Below, piece by piece: positions 9,138 to 18,820 of a stretch of 64,000 nt of DNA (its first letter is position 1; each line of letters opens with the position of its first letter). Location of the stretch: contig SVBX01000009.1 of assembly GCA_015058655.1 (NCBI GenBank), positions 49,780 through 113,779 on the forward strand, read 5' to 3'. Position numbers and translations under genes: made by a program. Source of the stretch: Pseudoselenomonas ruminantium. GTDB lineage: Bacteria; Bacillota; Negativicutes; Selenomonadales; Selenomonadaceae. The notes beneath the pieces were generated by a model. The model ran no database searches, was not told where the DNA came from, and saw only the letters and a program-made list of their open reading frames with translations.

Positions 9138-9161
9138 AGCCTTCCCTTGTGGAAGGCTTTT
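9138..9161 (+). terminator. intrinsic terminator after thrB
   Basis: AGCCTTCC and GGAAGGCT pair across CTTGT, followed by TTTTCTG. The stem ends about 25 bases before the cca start. Confidence 0.65.
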
Positions 9162-9184
9162 CTGGTGTTTGCAAGGAGAAGGTC

Positions 9185-10414
9185 ATGAAGGAAGAAGAAT
9201 TTGCCAGAAGGCTGGAAGAGTGTGGCGCTGAAGCCTATATTGTAGGTGGCTGGGTCAGGGATTCCTTGAGGGGGACGAAGCCAAAGGACAAGGACTACAT
9301 GATCTGCAAATGCAGCGAGGAAACTTTTGTGTCGCTTTTTCCGGGGGCGGCAAAGGTTGGCAAGTCATTTCCAGTTTATCTGCTGGAGATAGACGGTGAG
9401 AAATGTGAGGTGGCCTTTGCCCGCAGAGAGCGCAAGGATGGAACAGGCTATCGTGGGTTTCAGGTTGAATATGGCCCGGAGGTAACTTTGGAGGAAGACC
9501 TCTATCGTCGTGACAGCACCATGAACAGCATGGCTTTGCGCCTGAGTGACAGAGCCATTGTCGACCCTTACGGCGGTAGGGATGACATAGCAGCAGGGCG
9601 TATCAGGGCGGTGTCACATCATTTCCGTGATGATCCCGTCCGGGCACTGCGGGCTGCCCGTCAGGCAGCGGAACTGGACTTTGCCATCACAGAGGAAACA
9701 TATGACCACATGGCGGCGTGTGGCCGGGAACTGGCAGGGGAGCCGCAGGAAAGGCTGTTGGAAGAAATGAAGAAGGCTTTGGCTGCTAAGATGCCTTCTG
9801 TCTTTTTCAGGGCTTTGCAAAAGGCGGGATTGCTTGCCATAGCTTTCCCGGAAATATTCGCTCTGATAGGCAAGACTCAGCCGGAGGCTTTCCATCCTGA
9901 GGGGGATGCCTTTGAGCATACCATGCTGATAGTGGATAAGGTAGCGGCTGAGACAGCAAGCCTTACTGCCAGATTTGCTGGCCTGGCCCATGATTTGGGC
10001 AAGGGCAGAACCCCGGCAGATATGCTCCCTCACCATTATGGGCACGAAATAAAGGGGCTGGAGGTGCTGGACCATTGGAACCGACATATGACCCTGCCAA
10101 GGGAGTGGATGAAAGCAGCCTCTTTTGTCATCAGGGAACATATGCGGGCTCCCAGGCTGAGCAAGCCGGGGAAGATAGCTGCATTGCTGCTGGGACTGTC
10201 CCGGTCAGGGCTTGCCGTAGAGGAATTCCAAGCCGTCATCAGGGCAGATCACGGCAGGTTGCCGGATTATCTTGAGGATGCGGGGCGCCTGATAGAAGCT
10301 ATGGGTAAGGTAGCGGGCCAGGAGGCTCCGGAAGGCTTGTCGGGGGCGGCTATAGGTGAATGGGTGCGAAGCAGGCAAGTCAAGGTGCTACAAGCTGCGT
10401 TAAGAGGCCAGTGA
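9185..10414 (+). CDS. cca: CCA tRNA nucleotidyltransferase with HD domain
   Basis: A 409-aa class II nucleotidyltransferase that adds or repairs the tRNA 3' CCA. GGWVRDSLRG (21-30) and the acidic DKD at 35-37 form the nucleotidyl-transfer site; RRDSTMNSMAL and RALRAARQAAEL are typical of the family. A C-terminal HD domain (HDLGKG) resembles the phosphohydrolase domain of the E. coli enzyme. The ATG at 9185 is preceded by AAGGAGAAGG; an upstream GTG in frame lies inside the terminator. Close relatives include poly(A) polymerase I, which has the same core. Confidence 0.88.
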   Translation: MKEEEFARRLEECGAEAYIVGGWVRDSLRGTKPKDKDYMICKCSEETFVSLFPGAAKVGKSFPVYLLEIDGEKCEVAFARRERKDGTGYRGFQVEYGPEVTLEEDLYRRDSTMNSMALRLSDRAIVDPYGGRDDIAAGRIRAVSHHFRDDPVRALRAARQAAELDFAITEETYDHMAACGRELAGEPQERLLEEMKKALAAKMPSVFFRALQKAGLLAIAFPEIFALIGKTQPEAFHPEGDAFEHTMLIVDKVAAETASLTARFAGLAHDLGKGRTPADMLPHHYGHEIKGLEVLDHWNRHMTLPREWMKAASFVIREHMRAPRLSKPGKIAALLLGLSRSGLAVEEFQAVIRADHGRLPDYLEDAGRLIEAMGKVAGQEAPEGLSGAAIGEWVRSRQVKVLQAALRGQ

Positions 10415-10530
10415 TAGCAAGTTGTTGGCGCCATAACTGCATCTATGAGGTTTTTCTGGCAATTTCAAGGCAGATACGCTATTATTAGATATACTGTGTT
10501 AACTTGATTTTGAAGGATGGAGAAAAAGCA

Positions 10531-11871
10531 ATGGATAAGGCTCGCGAGACGGCCATGAAGGTCTTGCAGGAAGTGCACGAAAAAGGCGCCTATGCCAATG
10601 TGGCTCTGGCTCAGGCTCTGCGGCGTACTGAACTTGCAGATCAGGATCGTCGCTTTGTGACGGAACTGGTTTATGGGACGGTCAAGGCAGGAGAGACTCT
10701 GGATTGGATATTGCGGCGCTATGTGAACCGCCCCCTCAGCAAGATTCCTCCTGCCATCAGGGCGATACTGAGATTGGGACTGTATCAGATCTTCTATCTG
10801 GACAAGGTTCCTCATTCGGCTGCCTGCAATACTGCTGTAGATTTGGCCAAGAAATACGGTCATAAGGGGGTGGCAGGTTTTGTGAATGCAGTCCTGCGCA
10901 CGGCGGTACGGGAGCCGGAGAAAGCGGCTTTTCCAAAAGGCAAGGGCCATGCTACGGAAGAATTGGCTTTGAAGAGCCAGCATCCCCTTTGGCTGGTGAA
11001 GCATTGGGTGAAAAGCTTTGGCTTAGAGGAAACTGCAAGGCTTTGCGAATTTGATAATGACAGTGCCAGGCTTTGCCTGCGGGCCAATACCTTGAAAGTG
11101 AGCCGACAGGAACTTTTGCAGGAACTGGAGACCTGCGGGACGGAGTCCGAGCCCTCTGGCTGGGCCCCTGAAGGGGTGCTAGTGAAATCCCATGGCGCTC
11201 TTGATGCTCTGGCACCTTTGCAGGAAGGCAGGGCACAGGTTCAGGATGAAAGCTCCATGCTGGTGGCCCATGTGGTTGCTCCACAGCCTGGGGAGCTTAT
11301 TCTGGATTGCTGCAGCGCTCCGGGGGGGAAGACCACTCATATGGCAGCCCTGATGAAGAATAAGGGGCGCATTGTGGCGGGAGATATATATGAGCACAAG
11401 CTTCAACGCATAGAAGAAAATGCCAGGCGCCTGGGCATAGATATCATTGAAACCTTGCTCCTTGACGCCAGGAAGGCAGGTGAACGCTTTGGCGGGCAGG
11501 CTGATCGGGTGCTGGTGGATGCTCCTTGTTCCGGGCTGGGGGTGTTGCGCCGCAAGCCTGATGCCCGTTGGCACAAGCAGCAGGAAGAATTGCAGGAATT
11601 GCCTGCCCTGCAGCTGGAAATCCTGCAAAGCGCTGCTCAGGCAGTAAAGCCGGGAGGGGTACTGGTCTATAGCACCTGTACTATTGAGCGAGCTGAGAAT
11701 CAATCGGTGGTGGAAGCTTTTTTGGCGGCAAACAAAGAATTTGTCTTGGAAAAAACAGGCAGTTTCCTGCCCTGTCACGGCAGCCACAGTGAAGATGGAA
11801 TGGTGCAGCTCTATCCTCAGAGGGATGGTACGGATGGATTTTTCATAGCCCGTATGAAACGGCGCGGCTGA
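10531..11871 (+). CDS. rsmB: 16S rRNA m5C967 methyltransferase
   Basis: A 446-aa protein with an N-terminal NusB-like RNA-binding domain (about 1-140) and a C-terminal SAM-dependent Rossmann domain. LDCCSAPGGKT is motif I, DAPCSGLGVLRRKPDARW holds the first catalytic cysteine, and STCTIERAEN the second. Start at ATG 10531 (MDKARETAMKVL) with AAGGATGGAG upstream; an earlier in-frame TTG is unlikely. It forms a translation-related pair with rlmN, which starts 16 bases downstream. Confidence 0.95.
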   Translation: MDKARETAMKVLQEVHEKGAYANVALAQALRRTELADQDRRFVTELVYGTVKAGETLDWILRRYVNRPLSKIPPAIRAILRLGLYQIFYLDKVPHSAACNTAVDLAKKYGHKGVAGFVNAVLRTAVREPEKAAFPKGKGHATEELALKSQHPLWLVKHWVKSFGLEETARLCEFDNDSARLCLRANTLKVSRQELLQELETCGTESEPSGWAPEGVLVKSHGALDALAPLQEGRAQVQDESSMLVAHVVAPQPGELILDCCSAPGGKTTHMAALMKNKGRIVAGDIYEHKLQRIEENARRLGIDIIETLLLDARKAGERFGGQADRVLVDAPCSGLGVLRRKPDARWHKQQEELQELPALQLEILQSAAQAVKPGGVLVYSTCTIERAENQSVVEAFLAANKEFVLEKTGSFLPCHGSHSEDGMVQLYPQRDGTDGFFIARMKRRG

Positions 11872-11887
11872 AGAGAGGAATATAATC

Positions 11888-12931
11888 TTGAAAGATATTT
11901 TTGGCATGAGGCTGGAAGAGCTTCAGCAGGTGCTGGCAGATTTCGGATTGCCGAAATTCAGGGCCAGGCAGGTGGCAGAATGGCTCTATGTGCGGGGGGC
12001 AGCTTCCTTTGAGGAAATGACCAACCTGCCTAAAAAAGCCAGGGCAGAGCTGGGGGCCGCTCTCAGCATAGGTCGGCCCAGGCTCAGGGCCCGTCTGGAT
12101 TCTGTCGATGGATGTACCACCAAGTTCCTGCTGGAATTTGCCGATGGTACGGCGGTGGAGTCCGTGCTCATGCGCCAGCCATACGGCAACAGCATCTGTG
12201 TGTCTACTCAGGCAGGGTGCAATATGGGCTGTGTATTCTGTGCTTCTACCTTGCATGGCATGGCCAGGAATCTTACCGTAGGGGAAATCACGGGACAGGC
12301 CGTGTATATCAATGATATGCTGAAAGATGAAGACGGTGGCAAGGTAGACACGGTGGTCATCATGGGCTCTGGCGAGCCTTTGATGAATTATGATAATGTG
12401 CTGGGCTTCATTCGCTTGCTGCATGAAGATTATGCGCTGGGGCTGGGCTACCGCAATTTTACCCTTTCCACCTCCGGGATCGTGTCCAATATGTATCGTC
12501 TGGCAGAGGAGGGGCTGCCCATTTCCCTTTCCCTGTCTCTTCATGCCCCTAACGATGAGCTGCGCTCGAAGATCATGCCTATCAACCGCAAGTATCACTT
12601 GCCTGAGGTCATGGCTGCGGCGATAAATTACGCTGAGGTCACCAAGCGCAGGGTCACCTATGAGTATATACTCATTGACCAGCTCAATGACAATGAGAAA
12701 GAGGCAGAGGAATTGGCGGTGCTGATGAAGGGACAGTTGGCCAGTGTCAACCTGATTCCCATCAATCCCGTAAAGGAAAGGAACCTTCTGCGACCCAGTC
12801 TTGCCCGCATTGAGGCTTTTGAGAATTATCTCAAAAACCGCCATATCAATGTGACAGTGCGCAAGGAAATGGGTACGGATATCCAGGCCGCTTGCGGCCA
12901 GCTAAGGAACAAGCATCTGCAGGATAATTAG
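11888..12931 (+). CDS. rlmN: dual-specificity RNA methyltransferase RlmN
   Basis: A 347-aa radical SAM enzyme that makes m2A2503 in 23S rRNA and m2A37 in some tRNAs. The cluster motif CNMGCVFC (C111, C115, C118) and a C-terminal methyl-carrying cysteine in QAACGQL are both present. The GSGEPLMNYDNV block is characteristic. The start is a TTG at 11888 with AGAGGA upstream. It ends before a strong bidirectional terminator shared with the opposite-strand phosphoesterase. Confidence 0.96.
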   Translation: MKDIFGMRLEELQQVLADFGLPKFRARQVAEWLYVRGAASFEEMTNLPKKARAELGAALSIGRPRLRARLDSVDGCTTKFLLEFADGTAVESVLMRQPYGNSICVSTQAGCNMGCVFCASTLHGMARNLTVGEITGQAVYINDMLKDEDGGKVDTVVIMGSGEPLMNYDNVLGFIRLLHEDYALGLGYRNFTLSTSGIVSNMYRLAEEGLPISLSLSLHAPNDELRSKIMPINRKYHLPEVMAAAINYAEVTKRRVTYEYILIDQLNDNEKEAEELAVLMKGQLASVNLIPINPVKERNLLRPSLARIEAFENYLKNRHINVTVRKEMGTDIQAACGQLRNKHLQDN

Positions 12932-12938
12932 CATAGCG

Positions 12939-12985
12939 AAGGCGCTGCTGCATAAGCATGATGAGCTTATGCGGCAGCGCCTTTT
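12939..12985. terminator. bidirectional terminator between convergent genes
   Basis: AAGGCGCTGCTGCATAAGC (12939-12957) pairs with GCTTATGCGGCAGCGCCTT (12965-12983). T-runs on both strands suit both rlmN (+) and the phosphoesterase (-). Confidence 0.88.
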
Positions 12986-12987
12986 GT

Positions 12988-14007
12988 CTACTTCCCCAGC
13001 GTGATGCTGTCAATTTTTTTATTGCTTAGGGTATAGCATTCAATGCCGAGTCTTTCCGGACTGGCTGACAAAACAAGGTAATTTGGCTCGGTGGGCTGGG
13101 GAATGGCTATTATGTCCAGTGGATCGGATGGGACAGTGTATTGCTGGTCGCCGGCAGGTCCGCTCATGATGCAGAGCGGACCTTTTTCTGCACTGTGGAA
13201 GTTTTGCAGGGGGCCGCGGCGGCGATAGGTGTGCATATGGCCTGTCAGAATAAGGTCTGCGCCTGCTTCTTCCAGAGCAGGCAGAAGAGCGCGTCCTGCA
13301 TCACTGAAACCGAAAGCTTTGTCCTGACCAGGCTGGTATTCATCGTAAGCCAGTATGTCCTTGTGCATCAGCACCACCCGCCAGGGCAGAGGCTTGGTTT
13401 CCCGATTTTTCAGCCAGCCCAGCTGGGCGTTCAGCAGGTGACCTGCTCCGAAGAATCCATCCAGTTCCAGCATCTGGGTGTTCAGCACAATGAATTCCAC
13501 GGGACCGCAGAAGAAGTTGTAGAAGTAGCCGTGGAAAGCGCTCATGCCGTTGCCGGGAAAGGCAAAGGTTGAGAGATAGCGGCGGGGCAGGCAGTTTTTC
13601 CAGTCCAAACCGTAACATTCATGATTGCCCATGACAGGCACGAAGGGATGGTCAAGGTAAGGTGAGATGGCTTCAAGGAAGCCTTCCCATTGCCAATCTG
13701 CCTCTCCATTATCTGCAAGATCTCCCAAATCTGCAAAAAAGGCTGCTTGCGGACATTTTGACCAGCCGGCGGCCAAGGTGTCGTGGAAAATCTGATAAGA
13801 AGCGTTGCTGCATTGGGAGTCAGCAAAAATCAGGGCTTGAAAGGAAGCATTGGCAGGCGGTTTCGTGCCAGGGGAGAAAAACGCTCCCTTGATTGGCAGA
13901 TCACGGCTTTGAGCCATCGCTCTTTGCCAGCTGGTTGGCAGCATGGCAAAAAGGCCCAGTGAGAGCATGAGCTTGCCTGTTTTTTGCAAAAAAGTTCTGC
14001 GAGTCAT
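12988..14007 (-). CDS. Tat-exported calcineurin-like metallophosphoesterase
   Basis: A 339-aa protein with a twin-arginine signal (TRRTFLQK at residues 2-9, then a hydrophobic core ending near AMA). The two-metal phosphoesterase motifs follow in order: ADSQ, GDLADN, GNHE, the histidine of LMHKD, and GHMHTYRR. Such proteins hydrolyse phosphomonoesters or diesters in the periplasm; the substrate cannot be told. It lies 15 bases after the TVP38-type gene on the same strand and is probably co-transcribed with it. Confidence 0.85.
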   Translation of the reverse strand: MTRRTFLQKTGKLMLSLGLFAMLPTSWQRAMAQSRDLPIKGAFFSPGTKPPANASFQALIFADSQCSNASYQIFHDTLAAGWSKCPQAAFFADLGDLADNGEADWQWEGFLEAISPYLDHPFVPVMGNHECYGLDWKNCLPRRYLSTFAFPGNGMSAFHGYFYNFFCGPVEFIVLNTQMLELDGFFGAGHLLNAQLGWLKNRETKPLPWRVVLMHKDILAYDEYQPGQDKAFGFSDAGRALLPALEEAGADLILTGHMHTYRRRGPLQNFHSAEKGPLCIMSGPAGDQQYTVPSDPLDIIAIPQPTEPNYLVLSASPERLGIECYTLSNKKIDSITLGK

Positions 14008-14022
14008 ATAAAATCTTCTTTC

Positions 14023-14721
14023 TTAGTTTTGAACTTTAGATGATTTCCGTTCGTAAATCCATGCACATACAATCAAAACTATGGCGGCGATGATCACTAA
14101 AATAAGCCTGGTAGGGTCTTCTTGGGCAGTGATGGTGTCATGGCCAATGATGGCTTCGATGCCTGTGGAGGGGAATTTCCCTATGAAGGAGGCGATTACA
14201 TAATCCCGCAGGGAAATGGCAGACAAAGCGCCTACGGCATTAAGCAGGGCCGAAGGCAGGTAGGGCACCATGCGGGCAATCAGCATGACCACAAAGCCTC
14301 GTTCGCCGCTGTATTTGTCTATATTGGCAAGGGCCTTGTGTTTCTGGATGATCTTTTCGGCGCTTTCCCTGAAAAAGAATCGCAGCAAGATAAAACTGAT
14401 GGTGACTCCCACCGTTTCTGCTACGCAGGAAAGCACGATGCCTGGGATGATGCCGAAAATCAGCGTGTTGGCGGTGGAGAAGATAATGGCGGGAGGAAAA
14501 CCGATGGCATTGACGCAGAGGGTGAGCCAGAAGGCGAAGAACACAGCCCAGGTGCCGAAGGATTGAATATAGGAAGCAGTTTCCTGTATATCTCCCCGGC
14601 TGAGTAGTGCCAGAAGCTGGGGCAAGAATTCAGGATCGGCCAGGTGGATGATGATAAACTGCAAGATGATGGCAAAAAGGGCGGCAAACTTTACCCACCC
14701 CATGGACTTCTTCATAGACAA
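14023..14721 (-). CDS. TVP38/TMEM64 (DedA-like) membrane protein
   Basis: A 232-aa protein with about six hydrophobic segments and the VTT-domain pattern (GFPPAIIFSTANTLIFG, then RMVPYLPSALLNAVGA). The family is implicated in lipid scrambling or transport; the exact role here is unknown. The TTG at 14721 has AGGAGG at 7 bases, better spaced than the ATG two codons later. The divergent permease gene begins 184 bases away, so the gap must hold both promoters. Confidence 0.85.
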   Translation of the reverse strand: MSMKKSMGWVKFAALFAIILQFIIIHLADPEFLPQLLALLSRGDIQETASYIQSFGTWAVFFAFWLTLCVNAIGFPPAIIFSTANTLIFGIIPGIVLSCVAETVGVTISFILLRFFFRESAEKIIQKHKALANIDKYSGERGFVVMLIARMVPYLPSALLNAVGALSAISLRDYVIASFIGKFPSTGIEAIIGHDTITAQEDPTRLILVIIAAIVLIVCAWIYERKSSKVQN

Positions 14722-14905
14722 AGCTATTCCTCCTAAAGCGCTCCCGATATTTATGTTTGCAGCAGACGAAGCATTTATAAAATGTATTATACCATCAAGT
14801 GGGTGGTTCAGACTGAAAAAAGCATGGTGATGCTGTCATTTTCTGCTTAATTATGGTATTATACTAAGGTGTATGTTCGAGAGAGACTGTTTTTAAGGAG
14901 AGAGT

Positions 14906-16177
14906 GTGCGCGTGTCTCAGGAAAGGAGCAGGGAAGCAGTCGGGGGCCTCACCATGGCCGCTGGACTCCTGACGGGCTTGACGGTGGTGCCGGGGCTGCT
15001 TTTCCAGGCGGGCATGGATTTCACAGCGGCTTATATGTCCATGGGCGCCATGACCATTCTTGCTTCGGCGTGGCTGGCTCATCGGGGAATGCCCCTGATA
15101 GCCACGCCCTCTGTTCCTCTGGCAGCCTGGCTTTCTCATGTAGTCATCATCTCCAGGGGCTGCAGCTGGCAGGAGGTAATGGGGCTTTCTGCGGCAGTGT
15201 CTTTGGTTGGCTTTGCGCTCTTTAGCTTTGCTGCAGGGCGAAAAGCTTTGGAGGCTGTGCCTGACTGCATTCGCAGCTTTCTGGCCACAGGACTGGGGCT
15301 GATGCTTATCATGCAGGGAATGGTGCAGGGGCGGCTGATACTGGCTTCCCCTTGGTCTGCGATGATGATGGGGAATTTCCAGGATCCCCTGGCCTATTGG
15401 AGCTTTTTGGGGACCATCCTGGGGGCAGTGCTGCTGGCAGGTAGGTTTTCCTGGGCCTTGGGAACCTGCTTTCTTCTGACGGCGCTTTTTACCTATATGG
15501 AGGGCTTTTGGATACTGCCGCCGGCTCCAGTGCTTTTGCCTGAGGGCATGGAAAAGGTGCTGGGGCAGGCTGTGCTTTGGGGCTCTTGGTCAGACAACCA
15601 TCTGGCAGAGTGTTTCTTGTTGGGGCTGGTGCTGCTTCTGACTGTGTGCTCCGAATCCTTTTGCCTGTGGCAGGTTTCCTGCCAAGGGGAGAGGGCTCCT
15701 GGTTCCATGCTGAAGGGATTGGCAGGTTTTAGTTTCGTGGGGGCTTTCCTCGGCTGCTTGCCACTGTCGCTTTCCCCCTTGTCATCAGTAGGCTGGACAG
15801 CAGGCGGGCGCAAGGGGCGTACCACCTGCATAGCTCTTGGGGCGTTGATGATCTTGTGGCTGCTTGAGCCTTTGCTGGCGGAACTGGCAAGTTTCCCGGC
15901 TATGACAGTGCCTCTTCTGTTGCTGTCAGGCGTGGTGATGATAAAGCGCCAGCTGGCAAAGTTTTCCCCTGGGGAACTGGCTTTGGAAGATTTCCTGCCA
16001 GGCTTGGCGGGAGCCATGCTGATGGCCATGTCTTTCAACATTGCGGCAGGCCTGGGAGTCATGCTGCTGGGGCGTGTTCTGCTGCTGTCTGCCGCTGGCA
16101 GGCGCAGCGAACTTAAGGCTGCAGAATGGGTACTGGCGTTGTTGTTTTTGCTTTACTTCATGGTTGGTTATCTCTGA
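14906..16177 (+). CDS. NCS2/AzgA-like purine permease family membrane protein
   Basis: A 423-aa protein with about 12 hydrophobic segments. The N-terminal part (GLTVVPGLLFQAGMDFTAAY, then MPLIATPSVPLAAWL) resembles the first transporter repeat of AzgA-type nucleobase permeases, where the equivalent block is an N-P-G-rich ALAPGMGLNA. Several conserved residues are changed, so substrate and even transport function are uncertain. GTG start with TAAGGAGAG upstream; a second GTG lies two codons later. No adjacent purine enzyme genes help the assignment. Confidence 0.6.
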   Translation: MRVSQERSREAVGGLTMAAGLLTGLTVVPGLLFQAGMDFTAAYMSMGAMTILASAWLAHRGMPLIATPSVPLAAWLSHVVIISRGCSWQEVMGLSAAVSLVGFALFSFAAGRKALEAVPDCIRSFLATGLGLMLIMQGMVQGRLILASPWSAMMMGNFQDPLAYWSFLGTILGAVLLAGRFSWALGTCFLLTALFTYMEGFWILPPAPVLLPEGMEKVLGQAVLWGSWSDNHLAECFLLGLVLLLTVCSESFCLWQVSCQGERAPGSMLKGLAGFSFVGAFLGCLPLSLSPLSSVGWTAGGRKGRTTCIALGALMILWLLEPLLAELASFPAMTVPLLLLSGVVMIKRQLAKFSPGELALEDFLPGLAGAMLMAMSFNIAAGLGVMLLGRVLLLSAAGRRSELKAAEWVLALLFLLYFMVGYL

Positions 16178-16236
16178 AAATAGAGATAGATATATTTTCT
16201 GTGAGTTTTTTGGTGATTTTAGGGAGTGTTCTTTTC

Positions 16237-17034
16237 GTGAAAGTTGAGTTTTGGTCCGGAAAATTTGTTGCGTGTTCACTGCTGGGGTTGATGGCAGTTT
16301 CTTTGCCGGCCTCCTATGCCGATGCCCGCCATCATGGCAGTCAAGGCGAAACCAAGGTGCTGGAAAGACAGTCTGAGGGGCAGACCCATAGCAGCGCTGA
16401 CAGAAAGGTGCAGGATGCTACCAAGAATCTTAGCTTCCGGGAGCGAATTCGTGCAATTTTGGAACAAGGCGTGCAGGAGCAGCAGAAGAAAACAGAGGGC
16501 GTCGTGGTGCGTCAAACCCTGTCTGCTGACGATGAAGAGATTCTGGGCACACCTTTGGCCAGCCAGGAACAGTGCGTGAATTATCTGCTGAGCGTCAATC
16601 CCCGTCCCGCTATTTCTGTCTCTCCCGAGACGCTGGTATCATACTATTACGAAGAGGGAGGCCGTGAGGGCGTGCGTCCGGATGTGGCTTTTGCCCAGGC
16701 GCTGAAGGAGACAGGTTTTTTCCGCTATGGCGGCACCGTGACGGCAGATCAGAACAACTATTGCGGTCTGGGCACTACCAGTGCTGAAGTGAAAGGGGCT
16801 TATTTCCCTTCCTCTCAGATGGGGGTGCGTGCTCATATCCAGCATCTCTTGGCTTATGCTTCTACCAGGAAGCCTGTGGAACCGGTGGTGGATCCCCGTT
16901 ACCAACTGGTGCGTTCCTCTTATGGCAAAAAGACTTTGGGCCGTTGGGAAGATTTGAATGGCCGCTGGGCTGTGCCTGGCAATTACTACGGTCAGAGCAT
17001 CCTGTCCATGTTCAAGGACATGCTCCGCAAGTAA
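16237..17034 (+). CDS. exported glucosaminidase-domain murein hydrolase
   Basis: A 265-aa protein with a signal peptide (hydrophobic core CSLLGLMAVSLPASYADA), a charged linker (about 30-95), and a C-terminal glucosaminidase (GH73/FlgJ-like) domain from about residue 130: DVAFAQALKETGFFRYGG, NNYCGLGTT, GVRAHIQHLLAYA. It probably cuts glycan strands of peptidoglycan. Start is GTG 16237, with AGGGAG about ten bases upstream; the longer frame from 16126 overlaps the permease and would bury the signal peptide. Confidence 0.85.
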   Translation: MKVEFWSGKFVACSLLGLMAVSLPASYADARHHGSQGETKVLERQSEGQTHSSADRKVQDATKNLSFRERIRAILEQGVQEQQKKTEGVVVRQTLSADDEEILGTPLASQEQCVNYLLSVNPRPAISVSPETLVSYYYEEGGREGVRPDVAFAQALKETGFFRYGGTVTADQNNYCGLGTTSAEVKGAYFPSSQMGVRAHIQHLLAYASTRKPVEPVVDPRYQLVRSSYGKKTLGRWEDLNGRWAVPGNYYGQSILSMFKDMLRK

Positions 17035-17084
17035 GTGATTTTAGCCTTTTAGGCAGATATATAGAAAAGGATGAATAACAGCCA

Positions 17085-18707
17085 ATGATTACAACCAACA
17101 ATGTGAGTCTCCAGTTCGGCAAGCGCGTGCTTTACAAGGATGTGAACCTGAAGTTCACTCCGGGCAACTGTTACGGTATCATCGGTGCCAACGGTGCGGG
17201 CAAGTCCACCTTCCTGAAGCTTCTTTCCGGCGATATCGAGCCTACCGGCGGCAATATCGAGATAACCCCCGGTGAGCGTCTGTCCGTGCTCAAGCAGGAT
17301 CACTATGCCTTCGATGAGTTTGAGGTGCTGCGTACAGTCATGATGGGCAACAAGCGTCTGGTGGAAATCATGGACGAGAAGGATGCCCTCTATGCCAAGC
17401 CGGATTTCTCCGATGAGGATGGCATGAAGGCTTCCGAGCTGGAGGCTGAGTTTGCGGAGATGAACGGCTGGGATGCAGAGTCTGAGGCTGCCCGCCTCCT
17501 GAATGGCCTGGGCATTCCCGAGAATGAGCACACCATGCAGATGTCAGAGCTCACCGCCAAGGAGAAGGTGCGGGTGCTGCTGGCTCAGGCGCTCTTCGGC
17601 AATCCCGATATCCTGCTGCTGGACGAGCCTACCAACCATTTGGATGTGGAATCCATCAACTGGCTGGAGGACTTCCTGGCTGGCTTTGAGAACACGGTTA
17701 TCGTGGTTTCCCATGACCGTCACTTCCTGAATCAGGTCTGCACCTATATCTGCGATGTGGACTTCGGGGAAATCAAGCAGTATGCCGGCAACTATGACTT
17801 CTGGTATGAGTCCAGCCAGCTGGCCCTGCAGATGGCCAAGGATGCCAACAAGAAGAAGGAAGAGAAGATCAAAGAGCTGCAGACCTTCATTCAGCGCTTT
17901 GCCGCTAATGCAGCCAAGTCCAAGCAGGCTACTTCCCGCAAGAAGATGCTGGACAAGATTACCTTGGACGACATCAAGCCCTCCTCCCGCCGCTATCCCT
18001 ACATTGCTTTCACCCCCGACCGTGAGGCTGGCGACCAGCTGCTGACGGTGGAGGGCATTTCCAAGACTGTGGATGGGGAGCAGGTGCTGAAGAATGTGAG
18101 CTTCACCCTGAAGCGCGGCGACAAGGTGGCTTTTGTAGGCCCCAACAGCATCGGCAAGACCATGCTCTTCAAGATTCTCATGGGCGAGGAGGAGCCGGAC
18201 GAGGGTTCTTTCAAGTGGGGTGTCACTACTACCCAGGCCTATCTGCCTGCAGATAACTCTGCTTATTTTGATGAGATTGATTTGAATTTGGTTGACTGGC
18301 TGCGCCAGTACAGCAAGGACCCGGATGAGACCTTTGTCCGCGGCTTCCTGGGCCGCATGCTCTTCTCCGGCGAGGAGAGCCAGAAGAAAGCCCAGGTGCT
18401 TTCCGGTGGTGAGCGTGTGCGCTGCATGCTGTCCCGCATGATGCTCTCCGGTGCCAATGTGCTGCTTTTGGATGAGCCTACCAACCATCTGGATCTGGAA
18501 TCTATCACTGCCCTAAATAATGGCTTGATGGATTTCAAGGGCACGGAGCTTTTTGTGTCCCACGATCATCAGTTTGTCCAGACCATCGCCAACCGCATCA
18601 TCGACATCACTCCTGACGGAGTAGTGGACAGGGTTACTACTTATGATGAGTTCCTTGCCAATGAAACGGTGAAGCAGCAGCTGGCAGAGAAGTACGGCAA
18701 GAAGTAA
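17085..18707 (+). CDS. ABC-F family ATPase (YbiT/YkpA-like)
   Basis: A 540-aa cytosolic protein with two ABC ATPase domains, no membrane segments. Walker A motifs are GANGAGKST (first half) and GPNSIGKTM (second), with signature LSGGERVR and DEPTNHLD in the second half. The first half has the divergent ELTAKEKVR signature, as in YbiT/YkpA-type proteins. ABC-F proteins act on the ribosomal E site; the YbiT subgroup's role is less clear. Codon use is that of a well-expressed gene. Confidence 0.93.
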   Translation: MITTNNVSLQFGKRVLYKDVNLKFTPGNCYGIIGANGAGKSTFLKLLSGDIEPTGGNIEITPGERLSVLKQDHYAFDEFEVLRTVMMGNKRLVEIMDEKDALYAKPDFSDEDGMKASELEAEFAEMNGWDAESEAARLLNGLGIPENEHTMQMSELTAKEKVRVLLAQALFGNPDILLLDEPTNHLDVESINWLEDFLAGFENTVIVVSHDRHFLNQVCTYICDVDFGEIKQYAGNYDFWYESSQLALQMAKDANKKKEEKIKELQTFIQRFAANAAKSKQATSRKKMLDKITLDDIKPSSRRYPYIAFTPDREAGDQLLTVEGISKTVDGEQVLKNVSFTLKRGDKVAFVGPNSIGKTMLFKILMGEEEPDEGSFKWGVTTTQAYLPADNSAYFDEIDLNLVDWLRQYSKDPDETFVRGFLGRMLFSGEESQKKAQVLSGGERVRCMLSRMMLSGANVLLLDEPTNHLDLESITALNNGLMDFKGTELFVSHDHQFVQTIANRIIDITPDGVVDRVTTYDEFLANETVKQQLAEKYGKK

Positions 18708-18712
18708 AAGAC

Positions 18713-18758
18713 TTCCCCTTGAGGGGACGGTGTCAGCCGAATGGCTGACGGATGAAGT
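18713..18758. repeat. double-palindrome intergenic repeat
   Basis: Two adjacent inverted repeats, CCCCTTGAGGGG and GTCAGCCGAATGGCTGAC, lie just after the ABC-F gene. This composite form (a CCCC/GGGG hairpin next to a TCAGCC/GGCTGA hairpin) resembles dispersed intergenic palindromes of Negativicutes as I remember them. It could also act as a transcription end signal, although no U-run follows. Confidence 0.5.
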
Positions 18759-18820
18759 GGAAATTTGCGTGAGGCAGGTTGCTTCACTGCTGGATAGTTT
18801 TCGAGACCGGAGGCGTGGCA

